Assembly: GCF_025263565.1 (NCBI RefSeq)
Contig: NZ_CP079865.1
Location: 5,332,001-5,396,000, forward strand
Source: Mycobacterium sp. SMC-8
GTDB lineage: Bacteria; Actinomycetota; Actinomycetes; Mycobacteriales; Mycobacteriaceae
Direction of reading: 5' to 3'
DNA: 64,000 bases
The notes under the pieces: model-generated
What the model saw: only the letters and a program-made list of their open reading frames with translations
What the model was told of the DNA's origin: nothing
Database searches by the model: none
Shown here: piece by piece, positions 36,007-47,714 of the stretch
Layout: the number at the start of each line of letters is the position of its first letter
Position numbering within the stretch: position 1 is the first letter of the stretch
Made by a program: the position numbers and the translations under genes

Positions 36007-37433
36007 GCCCTGGCGTCCACCTCGGCCAGGATCTCGCGTCCCAGCAGTGTGACGTCCCCGGCGCCCATCGTCACGACGACGTCGCCGGGCCTGACCGCGG
36101 CGGCCACCCGCGCGGCGACCGCCGAGAAGTCCGGAATGTAGGTGACCGGCGCGGAGACCGCGTCGGCCACGGTGGCTCCGCTGACCCCGGCCAGCGGTTG
36201 CTCCCTGGCGGCGTACACGTCGAGTACGACGACGTGGTCGGCGGCGCTCAGCGCCGCGCCGAACTCCGCGGCGAAAGTCTCGGTGCGCGAGTACAGGTGG
36301 GGCTGGAACACCACGATGGCTCGGCCCCGGCCCGCCTGTTCGACGACGGCGCGCAGGGCGGTCAGCGTGGCCCGGACCTCGGTCGGGTGGTGGGCGTAGT
36401 CGTCGAAGACACGGACGCCGTTCGCCGTGCCGACCAACTCGAGACGGCGGCGCACACCCTCGAAGCCGGCCAGCCCGTCGAGTACGGCGTCCACGTCGGC
36501 ACCGGCCTGCCGTGCGGCCAGCAGCGCCCCGAGCGCGTTGAGCGCCATGTGCCTGCCGGGCACTGACAACCGCATCGAACGCGGCCGGCTCTCGTCGGCC
36601 AGCCGGATCTCGGCGACCGCGCCGGTGCCCTGCTGGGCCCAGTTCACCAGCGTCGCGTCCAGGCCGGGAGTGCTGCCGTAGCGCAATACCTGCACGCCCG
36701 TCCCCGACGCCCGGTCCCCCAGCGCCCGGGCTCCCGGGTCGTCGGCGCAGATCACCAGCGTCCCACCGGCATTGATGCGTTCGACGAACTGGTCGAACAC
36801 CGCGGTATAGGCCTGCGCACTGCCGAAGAAGTCGAGATGGTCGGCTTCGATGTTGGTGACCACCACGATGTCCGGGCTGTACTCCAGCAGCGATCCGTCG
36901 CTCTCGTCGGCTTCGGCCACGAACGTCGGTCCGCTGCCGTGGTGGGCATTGGTGCCGGCCTCGCCGAGGTCACCACCGACGGCGAAGGACGGATCGAAAC
37001 CGCAGTGCTGCAACGCCACGATGAGCATCGAGGTGGTGGTGGTCTTGCCGTGGGTCCCGGTCACCATCAGGGTGGTGTGCCCGGCCATCAACCTGGCGAG
37101 CACGGCGGGACGCAGGATGACCGGGATGCCGCGCCGGTGGGCCTCGACGAGTTCGGGATTGGTCTTCGGGATCGCGGCGTGCGTGGTGACCACCGCGGTG
37201 GGTCCACCGGGCAGGATGTCCAGCGCGGACGGGTCGTGCCCGATGCGGATCTGGGCGCCACGCGCGCGCAGCGCGATCACCCCGCGGGAGTCCTTGGCGT
37301 CCGATCCCGACACCATCCCGCCGCGGTCGAGCAGGATGCGCGCGATACCCGACATGCCGGCCCCGCCGATGCCCACCATGTGCACCCGCTGCAGTTCGGC
37401 GGGCAGTCCGCCCGGGTGACCATGCCTGCTCAT
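36003..37433 (-). CDS. murC: UDP-N-acetylmuramate-L-alanine ligase
   Basis: Adds L-alanine to UDP-MurNAc using ATP, the first amino-acid step of peptidoglycan precursor synthesis in the cytoplasm. 476 residues: UDP-binding N-terminus [18 protein letters not shown]-binding GTHGKTTTT (126-134), and the Mur-ligase segments [20 protein letters not shown] and [11 protein letters not shown]. The ATG shares one base with the murG stop (TGATG). Confidence 0.97.
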   Translation of the reverse strand: MSRHGHPGGLPAELQRVHMVGIGGAGMSGIARILLDRGGMVSGSDAKDSRGVIALRARGAQIRIGHDPSALDILPGGPTAVVTTHAAIPKTNPELVEAHRRGIPVILRPAVLARLMAGHTTLMVTGTHGKTTTTSMLIVALQHCGFDPSFAVGGDLGEAGTNAHHGSGPTFVAEADESDGSLLEYSPDIVVVTNIEADHLDFFGSAQAYTAVFDQFVERINAGGTLVICADDPGARALGDRASGTGVQVLRYGSTPGLDATLVNWAQQGTGAVAEIRLADESRPRSMRLSVPGRHMALNALGALLAARQAGADVDAVLDGLAGFEGVRRRLELVGTANGVRVFDDYAHHPTEVRATLTALRAVVEQAGRGRAIVVFQPHLYSRTETFAAEFGAALSAADHVVVLDVYAAREQPLAGVSGATVADAVSAPVTYIPDFSAVAARVAAAVRPGDVVVTMGAGDVTLLGREILAEVDARA

Positions 37434-38596
37434 CACCGGGTCTGCCTCTGCCGGGCGCCGCGCGCCACCTCCAACGCGATCTCGGCGACCCGCCGGGCCG
37501 CGTCCCGGTGGCCGGCCAGCGCGGCGGCCGCCGTCATCGCGGCCAGTGTGTCCGGATCGTTGAGCAGGCCGGGCACCGTCCCGGCGACGAACTCCGGTGT
37601 CAGCGAACGGTCGTCGACGACCATGCCGCCGCCGGCCTCGACCACCGGCAACGCGTTCAGCCGCTGCTCGCCATTGCCGATCGGCAGCGGCACATAGATC
37701 GCGGGCAGTCCGACGGCGGTGACCTCGGCGACGGTCATCGCGCCCGACCGGCACACCGCGAGATCGGCCGCGGCATAGGCGAGATCCATCCGGTCCAGGT
37801 ACGGCACCGCGACATAGGGCGGGCCCCCCGGCTTCGGCGCCGGCAGATCGATCGTGTTCTTCGGCCCGTGCGCATGTAGAACCGAGATGCCTTGTTCGGC
37901 AAGGATTTCCGCAGCGCCCGAGACGGCCCGGTTGAGCGACTGCGCACCCTGGGAACCGCCGAAAACCAGCAGCACCCGGGCGTCGTCGGCGAATCCGAAA
38001 TGGGCCCGCGCCTGCGCCCGCAGCGCCATCCTGTCCAGCGAGGTGATGGCCTCCCGCACCGGCACCCCAACCACCTCGACGCGTGGCAGGCCGGGATCGG
38101 CTACGGCCGCGAGCACCCGCTGCGCCGACCGGGAGCCCAGCTTGTTGGCCCAGCCTGCGCTGGCGTTGGACTCGTGCACGACAACAGGGACACGCCGGCC
38201 CGGTATCAGGGTGCGCGCGGCCAGATAGGCGGGGACCGCGACGTACCCGCCGAACCCGATCACGACGTCGGCGCCGACCTCGTCGAGCACCGCCCGGGTC
38301 TGGCGCACCGCGCGCCGTATCCGCAACGGCAACCGGAGCAGATCCACCGACGGCTTACGCGGCAACGGCACCGGGGTGATCAGCTCCAGGTGATATCCGC
38401 GCTGCGGCACCAGCCGGGTCTCCAGGCCCCGCTGCGTGCCGAGTGCGGTGATCCGCACGCGCGGATCCAGTGCGGTCAGAGCGTCGGCGACCGCCAGCGC
38501 GGGCTCGATGTGACCCGCCGTGCCGCCGCCGGCGAGAATGACCGAAATCCCCCGGTCGCTGCGCCCCTGCCCCGCCGGGACCGAGATCCTCGTCAC
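37433..38596 (-). CDS. murG: UDP-N-acetylglucosamine-lipid I GlcNAc transferase
   Basis: Makes lipid II from lipid I at the inner membrane face. 387 residues, GT28: N-terminal glycine-rich [16 protein letters not shown], the second glycine loop [11 protein letters not shown], and the donor-binding [24 protein letters not shown] with E and GNGEQRLNA. The GTG start overlaps the ftsW stop (GTGA). The first 16 residues are an extension before the Rossmann fold. Confidence 0.96.
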   Translation of the reverse strand: MTRISVPAGQGRSDRGISVILAGGGTAGHIEPALAVADALTALDPRVRITALGTQRGLETRLVPQRGYHLELITPVPLPRKPSVDLLRLPLRIRRAVRQTRAVLDEVGADVVIGFGGYVAVPAYLAARTLIPGRRVPVVVHESNASAGWANKLGSRSAQRVLAAVADPGLPRVEVVGVPVREAITSLDRMALRAQARAHFGFADDARVLLVFGGSQGAQSLNRAVSGAAEILAEQGISVLHAHGPKNTIDLPAPKPGGPPYVAVPYLDRMDLAYAAADLAVCRSGAMTVAEVTAVGLPAIYVPLPIGNGEQRLNALPVVEAGGGMVVDDRSLTPEFVAGTVPGLLNDPDTLAAMTAAAALAGHRDAARRVAEIALEVARGARQRQTR

Positions 38597-40101
38597 CCGT
38601 AACGCTGACCTTCCAGTGTGCGGGCCCGCCGGCCCTGATTTCGCCGGCTCTCACCGTAGCCGCCGGACGGCCGGCCCGACCGCACCGGGTGCCCGCCGTC
38701 GGCACGCCGCGACCGGCGCTGCGGCCGCTCGGGGGCCTTCGGCGCTTCGGCCCGGGGCCGCCTGCGCAGCCGGTCGCGCAGGGCCTCGGTGCGCGTCGGC
38801 ACATACGGCGCCGGCAGCGGCAGCCGCAGCAGCCGGTTGACCCTGTCGTCGCGGCCCGCGCGCAGCGCCGCGACCGCCTCGGGTTCGTGCCGGGCGGCGT
38901 TGGCCATGATCCCGATCATCAGCAGCGTGGTGGCAGTCGACGTGCCGCCGGCCGAGATGAGCGGCAGCTGCAGGCCGGTCACCGGCAGCAGACCCACCAC
39001 GTATCCGACGTTGATGAACACCTGCGACAGGATCCACAGCGTGGCCGTGGCGGTGAGCAGCCGCAGGAACGGGTCGGCGGAGCGACGCGCGATCCGCATG
39101 CCGGTATAGGCGAACAACCCGAACAGCAGCAGCAGGCCGACGGCGCCCACGAAACCGAGCTCCTCGCCGATGATCGCGAAGATGAAGTCGTTGTGGGCGT
39201 TCGGCAGGTAGTTCCACTTCGCGGTGCCCTGGCCCAGACCGTCACCGAACACGCCGCCGTTGGCCAAGGCGAACCGGGCCTGGCGCGCCTGATAGCCGGA
39301 TCCCTGCGCGTCGGCGGAGGGGTCCAGCCACGACTGCACGCGCGCCGACCGGTAGCCCGCCGACATCGCGAGCACCGCACCGGAGACCAGCACCGCGCCC
39401 AGCGAGCTCAGAAACACCCGCAGCGGCAGGCCCGCGTACCAGAGCAGGCCGAGCAGGATCACACCCATCGACAGCGTCTGCCCGAGGTCGGGCTGCGCGA
39501 CGATCAGCGCCAGCGCGATCACCGCCGCCGGGACCAGTGGGACAAGCATCTCGCGCAGCGACGCATGCTCCATGCGCCGTGCGGCCAGCAGGTGCGCACC
39601 CCAGATCGCCAACGCGATCTTGGCCAGCTCCGACGGCTGCATGGAGAACCCGGCCACCACGAACCAGCCGCGAGAACCGTTGGCCACCTTGCCGATACCA
39701 GGGATCAGCACGAGGACCAACAGCACGACGGAGACTGCGAAGCCCGCGAAGGCGAACCGCCGCATCACCGCGACCGGCATCCGGAGCGCGACGTAGAACG
39801 CGAGCAGCCCGATCGCCGTCCACAGCAGCTGTTTGCCGAACACCGCCCAGGGCGAGCCCTCGAAATCGTAGGAGTACACCCCTGACGCCGACAGCACCAT
39901 CGTCAGACCCATGGTGATGAGCAGCGCGGTGACCGCGACGATGAGGTGGAATGACGTCATCGGCCGTCCCAGCCAGGCCCCGACGCGGGTGCGTGGGATC
40001 GGCAGGGCGGCCTCGGCTGCCGACGTGCCTCCGGTGACCGCCTGCGGGTCGGCGGCCGGGTGCGCGCGACGGTGGCGCAGCCGGTCGAGGATGCTGGTCA
40101 C
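38593..40101 (-). CDS. ftsW: Septal peptidoglycan glycosyltransferase FtsW (SEDS)
   Basis: Polymerises lipid II at the septum together with the class B PBP. 502 residues with ten membrane segments. SEDS motifs: [26 protein letters not shown], the region [15 protein letters not shown] containing the catalytic Asp, and [17 protein letters not shown]. The C-terminal cytoplasmic tail of about 90 residues is Arg/Pro-rich, as in mycobacterial FtsW that contacts FtsZ. GTG start at 40101; the 9-bp gap to murD holds no promoter, though a direct-repeat site lies 200 bp upstream inside murD. Confidence 0.96.
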   Translation of the reverse strand: MTSILDRLRHRRAHPAADPQAVTGGTSAAEAALPIPRTRVGAWLGRPMTSFHLIVAVTALLITMGLTMVLSASGVYSYDFEGSPWAVFGKQLLWTAIGLLAFYVALRMPVAVMRRFAFAGFAVSVVLLVLVLIPGIGKVANGSRGWFVVAGFSMQPSELAKIALAIWGAHLLAARRMEHASLREMLVPLVPAAVIALALIVAQPDLGQTLSMGVILLGLLWYAGLPLRVFLSSLGAVLVSGAVLAMSAGYRSARVQSWLDPSADAQGSGYQARQARFALANGGVFGDGLGQGTAKWNYLPNAHNDFIFAIIGEELGFVGAVGLLLLFGLFAYTGMRIARRSADPFLRLLTATATLWILSQVFINVGYVVGLLPVTGLQLPLISAGGTSTATTLLMIGIMANAARHEPEAVAALRAGRDDRVNRLLRLPLPAPYVPTRTEALRDRLRRRPRAEAPKAPERPQRRSRRADGGHPVRSGRPSGGYGESRRNQGRRARTLEGQRYG

Positions 40102-40110
40102 GTGCGCCCG

Positions 40111-41562
40111 TTACCGGGTCGCTGAGCGGACCGCGGCGGCGAACGCGTCGCCGCGGTGGCCGTAGCCGGTGAACTGGTCGAACGATGCTCCCGCCGGCGC
40201 GAGCAGCACCGTGTCGCCGGGCCTGGCCAGGCTCCGCGCGGCGTCGACCACGGCCGCCATCAGCGCGTCGGCCGGCGATTGATCCGCGCCCGGGGCCACT
40301 CGAGTCACACGAGTAACACCCGCCTCATCTTTCTCAAGCATCACAGAATCCTCCCCCGTCACAACCTCGACCACGGGGACATCCGGTGCGTGTCGCGATA
40401 ACGCGTCGCCGACGACGGCGCGGTCCTGCCCGATCAGCACGACACCGGCCAGCCGATCGACGGTCGCGGCCACCAGTTCGTCGACGGACGCACCCTTGAG
40501 CAGGCCGCCGGCCACCCACACCACCCGCGGGAACGCGGTGATCGAGGCCTGTGCGGCGTGCGGATTGGTGGCCTTGGAGTCATCGACGTACGTGATGCCG
40601 TCGGCGACGCCGACGACCTCGGCGCGGTGCCTACCCACCCGGAACGACGCCAGTGCCGCGGCGATCGCGGCGGCCGGGACATCGACCGCCCTGGCCAGAG
40701 CAGCCGCGCCGAGCGCGTCGAGCACTCCGACCGGGGCGGCGACCGGAATCGTGCCGACATCGGCGAGCGCCACGGCGTCGCCGAAGGCGTTGTCGACCAG
40801 CATGCCGTCACGGACCCCGAGCTCCCCCGGACCGGGCTCCCCCAGCCGGAACCCGGCCTTCACCGGCGCCGGCGCGTCGGCCAGCAGGCCCGCGGCGACC
40901 GCGTCGTCGAGGCCTGCCACGGCCACCCGGCCGGTGAGCGCACGAGCCTTGTCGGCCGTATAGGCGGCCATCGAGCCGTGCCAGTCCAGGTGATCCTCGG
41001 CGACGTTGAGCACCACGCCGGCCTCGGGCCGCAGGGACGGGGCCCAGTGCAGCTGGAAACTGGACAGCTCGATGGCCAGCACATCGGCAGGCCGGTCCAG
41101 TTGCGAGAGCACCGGGTCGCCGATGTTGCCGCACAGCACCGCCCGCCGGCCCGCGGCCTCGAGCATTTCGTGCAGCATCGAGGTCGTCGTGGTCTTGCCG
41201 TTGGTGCCGGTCACCACCAGCCACTGTCTCGGCGGCCCGAACCGGCCGGACCGGTCCAGCCGCCAGGCCAGCTCGACGTCTCCCCACACCGGCACGCCCC
41301 CGGCGGCCGCGGCGACGGGAATCGGCGCGGTCGGCGGAATGCCGGGGCTGACGACAACGAGGTCGAAGTCAGCGATCCGGTCGACCGCATTGGCCGGGTC
41401 GAGCACCTCGACGCCACGCTGCGCGGACGCGGTCAGCGCGTTCGGGCTGTCGTCGGTGAGTGTCGCGCGGGCCCCGAGAGGCGTCAGTGCGGCCAGCACC
41501 GCACGTCCGGTGATCCCGGCTCCGACGACCAGTACGGCCGCTCCGGGTGAGATCGGCTTCAT
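40111..41562 (-). CDS. murD: UDP-N-acetylmuramoyl-L-alanine-D-glutamate ligase
   Basis: Adds D-glutamate to UDP-MurNAc-L-Ala in the cytoplasm. 483 residues: N-terminal [20 protein letters not shown]-binding [12 protein letters not shown], the Mur-ligase [12 protein letters not shown] and [13 protein letters not shown]. Between the motifs DVPVVEVV and SPADALM lies a short insert (about 25 residues, [19 protein letters not shown]) with unusual AT-rich codons; its DNA holds a GTCACA/GTAACA direct repeat. The start is 1 bp after the mraY stop. Confidence 0.96.
   Translation of the reverse strand: MKPISPGAAVLVVGAGITGRAVLAALTPLGARATLTDDSPNALTASAQRGVEVLDPANAVDRIADFDLVVVSPGIPPTAPIPVAAAAGGVPVWGDVELAWRLDRSGRFGPPRQWLVVTGTNGKTTTTSMLHEMLEAAGRRAVLCGNIGDPVLSQLDRPADVLAIELSSFQLHWAPSLRPEAGVVLNVAEDHLDWHGSMAAYTADKARALTGRVAVAGLDDAVAAGLLADAPAPVKAGFRLGEPGPGELGVRDGMLVDNAFGDAVALADVGTIPVAAPVGVLDALGAAALARAVDVPAAAIAAALASFRVGRHRAEVVGVADGITYVDDSKATNPHAAQASITAFPRVVWVAGGLLKGASVDELVAATVDRLAGVVLIGQDRAVVGDALSRHAPDVPVVEVVTGEDSVMLEKDEAGVTRVTRVAPGADQSPADALMAAVVDAARSLARPGDTVLLAPAGASFDQFTGYGHRGDAFAAAVRSATR
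40304..40318 (+). promoter_or_regulatory. GTCACA-CGA-GTAACA direct repeat inside murD (MtrA-like site)
   Basis: Two 6-mers with a 9-bp period, the same form as the site before sepF at 32279-32293 (12 bases identical across both, in opposite orientation to the gene). It lies about 200 bp upstream of the ftsW start. It is embedded in codons that are poor matches to the genome's usual choice, which suggests that the DNA sequence itself is under selection. Confidence 0.5.
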
Positions 41563-41563
41563 G

Positions 41564-42643
41564 TCAGGCTCCGACGGTGGTCAGCCACTCGCTGTAGAAC
41601 AGCGCCACGCCCAGCCCGCAGGCGATGGCGGTGAGCAGCCAGAACCGGATGATCACGGTGGTCTCGGCCCAGCCCACCAACTCGAAGTGGTGGTGGAACG
41701 GCGCCATCCGGAACACCCGGCGCCCCGTCGTGCGGAACGCGAGGATCTGCACGACCACCGAGGTCACCTCGGCGACGAACAGCGCACCCAGCACCACGGC
41801 CAGCATCTCGGTGCGGCTGGTCACCGACAGGCCCGCGATGATGCCGCCGAGCGCCAGCGAGCCGGTGTCCCCCATGAAGATCTTCGCCGGCGCTGCGTTC
41901 CACCACAGAAATCCGATGCAGGCGCCGGCGGTGGCGGCCGCGATGATCGCGAGGTCCAGCGGATCGCGCACGTTGTAGCACCCGACGCCGGGGCTGGTGG
42001 CGCACGCGTTGCGGAACTGCCAGAACGTGATGAGCACGTAGGCCGCGCACACCATCGCCATCGCGCCGGCGGCCAGACCGTCGAGGCCGTCGGTGAAGTT
42101 GACCGCGTTGGACCAGGCGCTGACCACGACGACGCAGAACAGCACGAACACCGCGGGCGCGAGCGTCACGGTGGCGATCTCGCGGACGTAGGACAGTTCG
42201 GCGCTGCCCGGGGTCAGCCCGTCGGCATTGCGGAACTGCAGCGCGAGCACGCCGAACAGCACGGCGGCGACGAGGATGCCCACGGTCTTGGCGGTCTTGT
42301 TCAGCCCCAGGTTGCGGGCGCGCCGCAGTTTGATCAGATCGTCGAGGAAGCCGACGACACCCAGCGCGGTGGCCAGCCCGAGGACCAGCAGGCCCGACGC
42401 CGACGGGCCCTTGCCGTCCATGACCACTCCGACCAGGTGGGTGCCCAGGTAGCTCGCCCACATGCCGGCCAGGATCGCGACGCCGCCCATCGACGGGGTG
42501 CCGCGCTTCTTGTGGTGGCTGGGCGGGCCGTCCTCGCGGATCTCGTGGCCGAATCCCTGCCGGGTGAACAGCCGGATCAGCACCGGGGTCAGCAGGATCG
42601 ACACCGCCAGCGCGATCGCGACGGAGATGAGTATCTGTCTCAT
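41564..42643 (-). CDS. mraY: Phospho-MurNAc-pentapeptide transferase
   Basis: Transfers phospho-MurNAc-pentapeptide to decaprenyl phosphate, giving lipid I. 359 residues, ten membrane spans. Conserved cytoplasmic loops: [26 protein letters not shown] with the Mg-binding Asp pair, [14 protein letters not shown], and the HHHFE segment ([14 protein letters not shown]). Known as murX in M. tuberculosis. The ATG overlaps the murF stop (ATGA). Confidence 0.97.
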   Translation of the reverse strand: MRQILISVAIALAVSILLTPVLIRLFTRQGFGHEIREDGPPSHHKKRGTPSMGGVAILAGMWASYLGTHLVGVVMDGKGPSASGLLVLGLATALGVVGFLDDLIKLRRARNLGLNKTAKTVGILVAAVLFGVLALQFRNADGLTPGSAELSYVREIATVTLAPAVFVLFCVVVVSAWSNAVNFTDGLDGLAAGAMAMVCAAYVLITFWQFRNACATSPGVGCYNVRDPLDLAIIAAATAGACIGFLWWNAAPAKIFMGDTGSLALGGIIAGLSVTSRTEMLAVVLGALFVAEVTSVVVQILAFRTTGRRVFRMAPFHHHFELVGWAETTVIIRFWLLTAIACGLGVALFYSEWLTTVGA

Positions 42644-44142
42644 CGATCACCATCGCGGGCGATGTCGGCGGCCAGCGCGTCGGCCAGCCCACCCAGGCCG
42701 GCGGAGTTGGACGCCTTCACCAGCACCACGTCGCCGGGCCGCAGCTCGGCCCGCAGCAGCTCCAGCGCGGCGTCGGTGTCGGGCACCGGGGTCGCCTCGG
42801 AGCCCCACGATCCCTCCATGACCGCCCCGTGCAGCATGGCGCTCATAGGCCTCCCGGATCCGACGACGATGAGTCGAGAGACATCTAAGCGCACCGCCAG
42901 CCGGCCGATGCGGTCATGCTCGGTAATCGAGTCGTCACCGAGCTCGGCCATCTCGCCGAGCACCGCCCAGCTGCGGCCTTCGTCGCCCCGGCTCATCCAT
43001 GCCAGAGCTTTGAGCCCGGCGCTCATCGATTCCGGGTTGGCGTTGTAGGCGTCGTTGATGATCGTGACGCCGTCGGCGCGGGTGCTCACCTGCATCCGGT
43101 GCCGGGACACGGGCCCGGCCGCGGCGAGCGCCTCGGCCACCTGGTCGAGCGTCGCGCCGCACTCGAGCGCGACCGCGGCCGCGCACAGCGCGTTGGACAC
43201 CTGGTGGTCGCCGTGCACCGCGAGGGTGACGGGCACCTGTTTGCCACCGGCGTGCAGGGTGAAGCTGGGACGGGCCAGCGGGTCGAGGGTGACACCGTCG
43301 GCGCGCAGATCGAGCGCGTCGGCGCCGCGGCCCACCCGCACCACGCGCGCGGCGGTCTTGTCCACCATCGCGGCCACGAGAGGATCGTCGGCGTTCAGGA
43401 TCACCACACCGGACTTCGGAACAGATTGCGGTAGTTCGGATTTCGTCGCCGCGATGATCTCACGCGAACCGAACTCGCCCAGATGGGCGGTGCCGACGTT
43501 GAGCACCGCGGCGATCGACGGCCGCGCGATGCGGGCCAGCGCGGCGATGTTGCCCGGGTGGCGCGCCGACATCTCCAGCACCAGGAAATCGGTCGAGCGG
43601 CCGGCTCGCAGCACCGTCCACGGGTGTCCGAGTTCGTTGTTGAACGAGCCGGGCGGGGCGACCACCTCACCCAGTCCAGACAGCACCGCGGCGATCAGGT
43701 CTTTGGTCGAGGTCTTCCCCGACGAGCCGGTGATGCCGATGATCTTCAGCCCGCCTGCGACCAGCTCGGCCGCGACGGCGGCGGCCAGCCGGGCCAGCGC
43801 GGCCAGCACCGCGGCCCCGGAGCCGTCGACGTCGTGCTCGAGCACGCCGGCGGTGCCGCCGGCCGCGGGATCCGGGCGCACCGGGTCGACCACGATCGCG
43901 GGCACGCCGACGGGGCGTGCCGCCAGCACCGCGACGGCACCGGCGGCGATCGCGTCGGCGGCGAAGTCGTGACCGTCGGTGCGGGCTCCCGGCAGTGCCA
44001 GGAACAGGCCGCCCGGTGTCACGGCGCGGGAATCGAACTCGACGGTGCCGGTGACGGTGGTCGCCGCGGCGTCCTCGGCGGAGACGTCGGCCAGGCGGCC
44101 GCCCACGATCTCGGCGATCCGGGCCACAGAGAGCTCTATCAC
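42640..44142 (-). CDS. murF: UDP-MurNAc-tripeptide-D-Ala-D-Ala ligase
   Basis: Adds the D-Ala-D-Ala dipeptide to complete the pentapeptide. 500 residues: N-terminal substrate domain, ATP loop [12 protein letters not shown] (about 137-148), [12 protein letters not shown], the nucleotide-contact [10 protein letters not shown], and [15 protein letters not shown] in the central domain. The GTG start (VIELSV) overlaps the murE stop (GTGA). Confidence 0.96.
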   Translation of the reverse strand: MIELSVARIAEIVGGRLADVSAEDAAATTVTGTVEFDSRAVTPGGLFLALPGARTDGHDFAADAIAAGAVAVLAARPVGVPAIVVDPVRPDPAAGGTAGVLEHDVDGSGAAVLAALARLAAAVAAELVAGGLKIIGITGSSGKTSTKDLIAAVLSGLGEVVAPPGSFNNELGHPWTVLRAGRSTDFLVLEMSARHPGNIAALARIARPSIAAVLNVGTAHLGEFGSREIIAATKSELPQSVPKSGVVILNADDPLVAAMVDKTAARVVRVGRGADALDLRADGVTLDPLARPSFTLHAGGKQVPVTLAVHGDHQVSNALCAAAVALECGATLDQVAEALAAAGPVSRHRMQVSTRADGVTIINDAYNANPESMSAGLKALAWMSRGDEGRSWAVLGEMAELGDDSITEHDRIGRLAVRLDVSRLIVVGSGRPMSAMLHGAVMEGSWGSEATPVPDTDAALELLRAELRPGDVVLVKASNSAGLGGLADALAADIARDGDR

Positions 44143-45704
44143 CGCTGCACCTCCTGCGTGCCCAACGCCTGCAGCGCCGCCGCAAGCTCGTCACGGTCGT
44201 CGAACGGCCGCGTGTGCCCGCCGCTGGTCTGCCCGGCCTCATGCCCCTTACCGGCGATCAGCACGACGTCGCCGGGCCGGGCCCACGCCACCGCGTGGTC
44301 GATCGCGGCCCGCCGGTCGCCGATCTCGACCACCTCGGCGCGCAGACCCGACGCGCCGGACATGATCGCCGCCCGGATCGCAGCGGGGTCCTCGTCCCGG
44401 GGGTTGTCGTCGGTGACGACCACCAGGTCGGCGATCTCGGCGGCCACCCGTCCCATCGGCTCGCGTTTGCCCGCGTCACGGTTGCCGCCGGCGCCGAACA
44501 CCACCGCGAGCCGACCCTCGCTCTGGTCACGCAGCGTACGCAGTACCGCCTGCAGCGCCCCCGGCTTGTGGGCGTAGTCCACGAGCGCCAGGAACTGCTG
44601 GCCACGGTGCACCGACTCCAGCCGGCCGGGCACGGTCGCGTCGCGCAGCCCCGGGGAGGCCTGATCGGGTGACACGCCGACGGCGTCGAGGAGCGCCACG
44701 GCCAGCAGGCAGTTGGCAACGTTGTAACGGCCCGGCAGCCCGATCTCCAGACCGTGGTGCACCCCCGCGGGGTCGACGGCGACGAAATCCTGCACCCCGC
44801 CCGCGGCCGCCCGGAGCTGCTCGACGCTCCAGTCCGCGGCGCCGGTGGTGCTGACGGTGACCGGGCGGTGCGCGCGCGCGGCCATCGCCGCGCCCCACTC
44901 GTCGTCGATGCAGATCACCGACTGCGCGGCGTGCGTCGGCGACGCCGGGTCGAACAGCCGCGCCTTGGCCTCGAAGTAGTCCTCCATCGTCGGATGGAAG
45001 TCCAGGTGGTCGCGGGACAGGTTGGTGAACCCGCCGACGGCGAAGGACACACCGTCGACCCGGCCGAGGCTCAGCGCGTGACTGGATACCTCCATCACCA
45101 CCGTGTCCACCCCGCGTTCGAGCATGGTGGCCAGCAGCGCCTGCAGGTCCGGGGCCTCCGGCGTGGTCAGGCTGCCGGGCTGGTGGTGCCCGTCGATGCG
45201 CACCCCGACGGTGCCGATCAGACCGGCGACGCGGCCCGCCGCACGCAGACCCGCCTCGACCAGATACGTGGTGGTGGTCTTGCCCGAGGTCCCGGTGACG
45301 CCGATGACCCGCAGTTTCTCCGAGGGACGGCCGTACACGGCCGACGCGAGTTCGCCGAGAACGGTCCGGGGCTGCGGATGCACTAGAACCGGGACGTCGA
45401 GCGCGCCACCTGAGCCACCGCCGACGGCGATCTCGTCGAGACCTGCGGCGTCGGTGAGCACGGCGACCGCGCCCCGATTCACGGCGTCGGCGGCGTAGCG
45501 GCCGCCGTGCGCGCGGGCGCCGGGCAGCGCGGCGAACAGATCACCGCGCCGCGCGTCCTGTCCCCGCAACGTCACACCGGTGACCGGGGTCTCGGGTACC
45601 GCAGACGCTCCGGCGGGAAGCCGCACCTGTAGTCCGGCGACCGAATCGGCCAGCACGCCGAAGGCGAGACCGGCGGGATGACTGGGGCGCAGATTCATGG
45701 CCAT
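44139..45704 (-). CDS. murE: UDP-MurNAc-L-Ala-D-Glu-meso-diaminopimelate ligase
   Basis: Adds meso-diaminopimelate. 521 residues: ATP loop [11 protein letters not shown] (about 139), [17 protein letters not shown], the central [12 protein letters not shown], and the DNPR motif ([10 protein letters not shown]) that selects meso-DAP over lysine. This agrees with a mycobacterial cell wall. Unlike M. tuberculosis, where Rv2159c-Rv2162c intervene, only 57 bp separate it from pbpB. Confidence 0.96.
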   Translation of the reverse strand: MAMNLRPSHPAGLAFGVLADSVAGLQVRLPAGASAVPETPVTGVTLRGQDARRGDLFAALPGARAHGGRYAADAVNRGAVAVLTDAAGLDEIAVGGGSGGALDVPVLVHPQPRTVLGELASAVYGRPSEKLRVIGVTGTSGKTTTTYLVEAGLRAAGRVAGLIGTVGVRIDGHHQPGSLTTPEAPDLQALLATMLERGVDTVVMEVSSHALSLGRVDGVSFAVGGFTNLSRDHLDFHPTMEDYFEAKARLFDPASPTHAAQSVICIDDEWGAAMAARAHRPVTVSTTGAADWSVEQLRAAAGGVQDFVAVDPAGVHHGLEIGLPGRYNVANCLLAVALLDAVGVSPDQASPGLRDATVPGRLESVHRGQQFLALVDYAHKPGALQAVLRTLRDQSEGRLAVVFGAGGNRDAGKREPMGRVAAEIADLVVVTDDNPRDEDPAAIRAAIMSGASGLRAEVVEIGDRRAAIDHAVAWARPGDVVLIAGKGHEAGQTSGGHTRPFDDRDELAAALQALGTQEVQR

Positions 45705-45761
45705 GACACAGTACCGATCTCGCCGGGCGGCATCCGCAATGCGTTGGTGGTCCGACCGGTG

Positions 45762-47714
45762 TCAGCCCGCCTGCAGCGTGAGCGGCGCACCGGGGTCCGG
45801 GGACAGCGGCACGTTCTCCCGCTGCAGCAGCCAGGACGCGATGTTGTGGAACAGCGGAGCCGCCGACGAGCCGGGCGATCCGTCCGCGGCGCGGTGGGGG
45901 GCGTCCAGCATGACGCCGATGACGTAGCGCGGATCGTCGGCGGGCGCCATGCCGGCGAAAGTGATCCAGTAGACGTCGTCGTAGTAGCAGCCGCACGCGG
46001 GGTTGATCTGCTGGGCGGTGCCGGTCTTTCCGGCGATCTGGTAGCCCTCGACGGCGGCCTGCGGGCCGGTGCCCTGCTGGACGCCGCGGGGGTCGCGCTG
46101 CACCACCGACCGGAACATGTCGCGCACCGTGCGCGCGGTCTGGGCCGAGACCACCCGGATACCGTCGGGGCGCGGTTCCTCGGTGCGGGTGCCGTCCGGT
46201 GCGACGGTGTTCTTGATGATGCGCGGCGGTACGCGGACACCGTCGTTGGCGATGGTCTGATAGATGCCCGTCATCTGCAGCAGAGTCATCGACAACCCCT
46301 GTCCGATGGGCAGATTCGAGAACGTGCTGCCGGACCACTGGTCGATGGGCGGCACCAGACCGGCGCTCTCGCCGGGCAGACCGACCCCGGTGCGCTGCCC
46401 GAGCCCGAACATCTCCAGCATCTCGGCGAAGCGCTCCGGCCCGAGGCGCTGGGCCAGCATCAGCGTGCCGACGTTGGAGGACTTACCGAACACGCCGGTG
46501 GTGGTGTAGGGCATGACGCCGTGCTCCCACGCGTCGCGGACCGTCACCCCGCCCATGTTGATCGAGCCCGGCACCTGCAGGACCTCGTCGGGGTTGGTGA
46601 GACCGTTCTCGATCACCGCCGCCGCGGTGATCATCTTGTTCACCGAACCCGGTTCGAACGGCGAGGACACCGGCAGGTTACCCAGCTGCCGTTCCTGCTG
46701 ACGGCTCAGATCCTGTGCCGGGTTGAAGGTGTTGTCGTTCGACATCGCCAGCACCTCACCGGTTTTCGCGTCGAGCACGACGGCCGACGCATTCTTGGCG
46801 CCGGAGGCGTCCTTGGCGAGCTGCACCTGTTGCTGCACGTGGAACTGGATGTCGTCGTCGATGGTGAGGGTGACCGTGGACCCGTTGACCGCGTCGTGGC
46901 GGTTGCGGTAGCTGCCGGGGATGACGACGCCGTCGGAACCGCGGTCGTAGGTCACCGAACCGTCGGTGCCTGCGAGCACCGAGTCCAGCGAGTCCTCCAG
47001 ACCCAGCAGACCGTGCCCGTCCCAGTCGATGCCCCCGATGATGTTGGCCGCCAGCACCCCGCCGGGGTACTGGCGCATGTCCTGGCGTTCGGAGCCGACC
47101 TCGGGGAACTCGGTGGTGATCGCGTCGGTAATCGCCGGGTCGACCGCACGGGCGAGGTACACGAACGTCTCGTTGCTGCGGAGCTTCTTCAACACGGTTG
47201 CGGTGTCGGGCTTGCCGCCGAGCCGGGAGGACACCGCCTCGGCGATGTCCTTCAGCCGGGCCTGCGGGTCGGGCGCGTCCGAGGACTTCAGCTCCTCGTT
47301 CTTGGCGAACGCCTCCTCCAGCTGCTTGCGCACTCGGACCGGCTGGAAGGTCAGCGCCCTGGCTTCGATCGTGAAGGCGAGCTTGTCGCCGTTGCGGTCG
47401 ACGATGGAGCCGCGCACCGCCGGGTCGATATCGGTGACCTTGAGCTGGCCCGCCGCCTCGGCGCGCAGCCCTTCGGCGCGTGGCACCTGCAGTGTGAACA
47501 GCTGCGCGGCCGCGACGACCAGCAGCAGGAAGATCACGGCGTTTCCGGTGCGGTGCCGGAACACGAAAGACGCACTGCGCAAACCGCTCTGGGGCGTGGC
47601 CTGGCGGGTGCGCCGGGACCGGGCCGAGCGTTCCTGATTCGGCGCCGTGGCGAGCGTCTTTCCCGGCGTCTTGGCGGGCGTCGCCGCGCGGGCGCGGCGC
47701 TTGTCGCGACTCAC
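45762..47714 (-). CDS. pbpB: Class B penicillin-binding protein 3 / FtsI
   Basis: Septal DD-transpeptidase working with FtsW. 650 residues: a basic N-terminal tail (about 50), one span (AVIFLLLVVAAAQLFTLQV), a PBP dimerisation domain (GSIVDRNGDKLAF), and a transpeptidase domain with the catalytic serine in EPGSVNKM (SxxK), the SxN motif SSN in FGKSSNVGTL, and KTG in AGKTGTAQQ. The GTG start at 47714 overlaps the upstream FtsL-like gene stop (GTGA). Confidence 0.96.
   Translation of the reverse strand: MSRDKRRARAATPAKTPGKTLATAPNQERSARSRRTRQATPQSGLRSASFVFRHRTGNAVIFLLLVVAAAQLFTLQVPRAEGLRAEAAGQLKVTDIDPAVRGSIVDRNGDKLAFTIEARALTFQPVRVRKQLEEAFAKNEELKSSDAPDPQARLKDIAEAVSSRLGGKPDTATVLKKLRSNETFVYLARAVDPAITDAITTEFPEVGSERQDMRQYPGGVLAANIIGGIDWDGHGLLGLEDSLDSVLAGTDGSVTYDRGSDGVVIPGSYRNRHDAVNGSTVTLTIDDDIQFHVQQQVQLAKDASGAKNASAVVLDAKTGEVLAMSNDNTFNPAQDLSRQQERQLGNLPVSSPFEPGSVNKMITAAAVIENGLTNPDEVLQVPGSINMGGVTVRDAWEHGVMPYTTTGVFGKSSNVGTLMLAQRLGPERFAEMLEMFGLGQRTGVGLPGESAGLVPPIDQWSGSTFSNLPIGQGLSMTLLQMTGIYQTIANDGVRVPPRIIKNTVAPDGTRTEEPRPDGIRVVSAQTARTVRDMFRSVVQRDPRGVQQGTGPQAAVEGYQIAGKTGTAQQINPACGCYYDDVYWITFAGMAPADDPRYVIGVMLDAPHRAADGSPGSSAAPLFHNIASWLLQRENVPLSPDPGAPLTLQAG

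Noticed and set aside
45705..45761. Missing genes between murE and pbpB
   Set aside because: The 57-bp gap is the ordinary dcw arrangement; the extra genes Rv2159c-Rv2162c are peculiar to the M. tuberculosis group as far as I recall.
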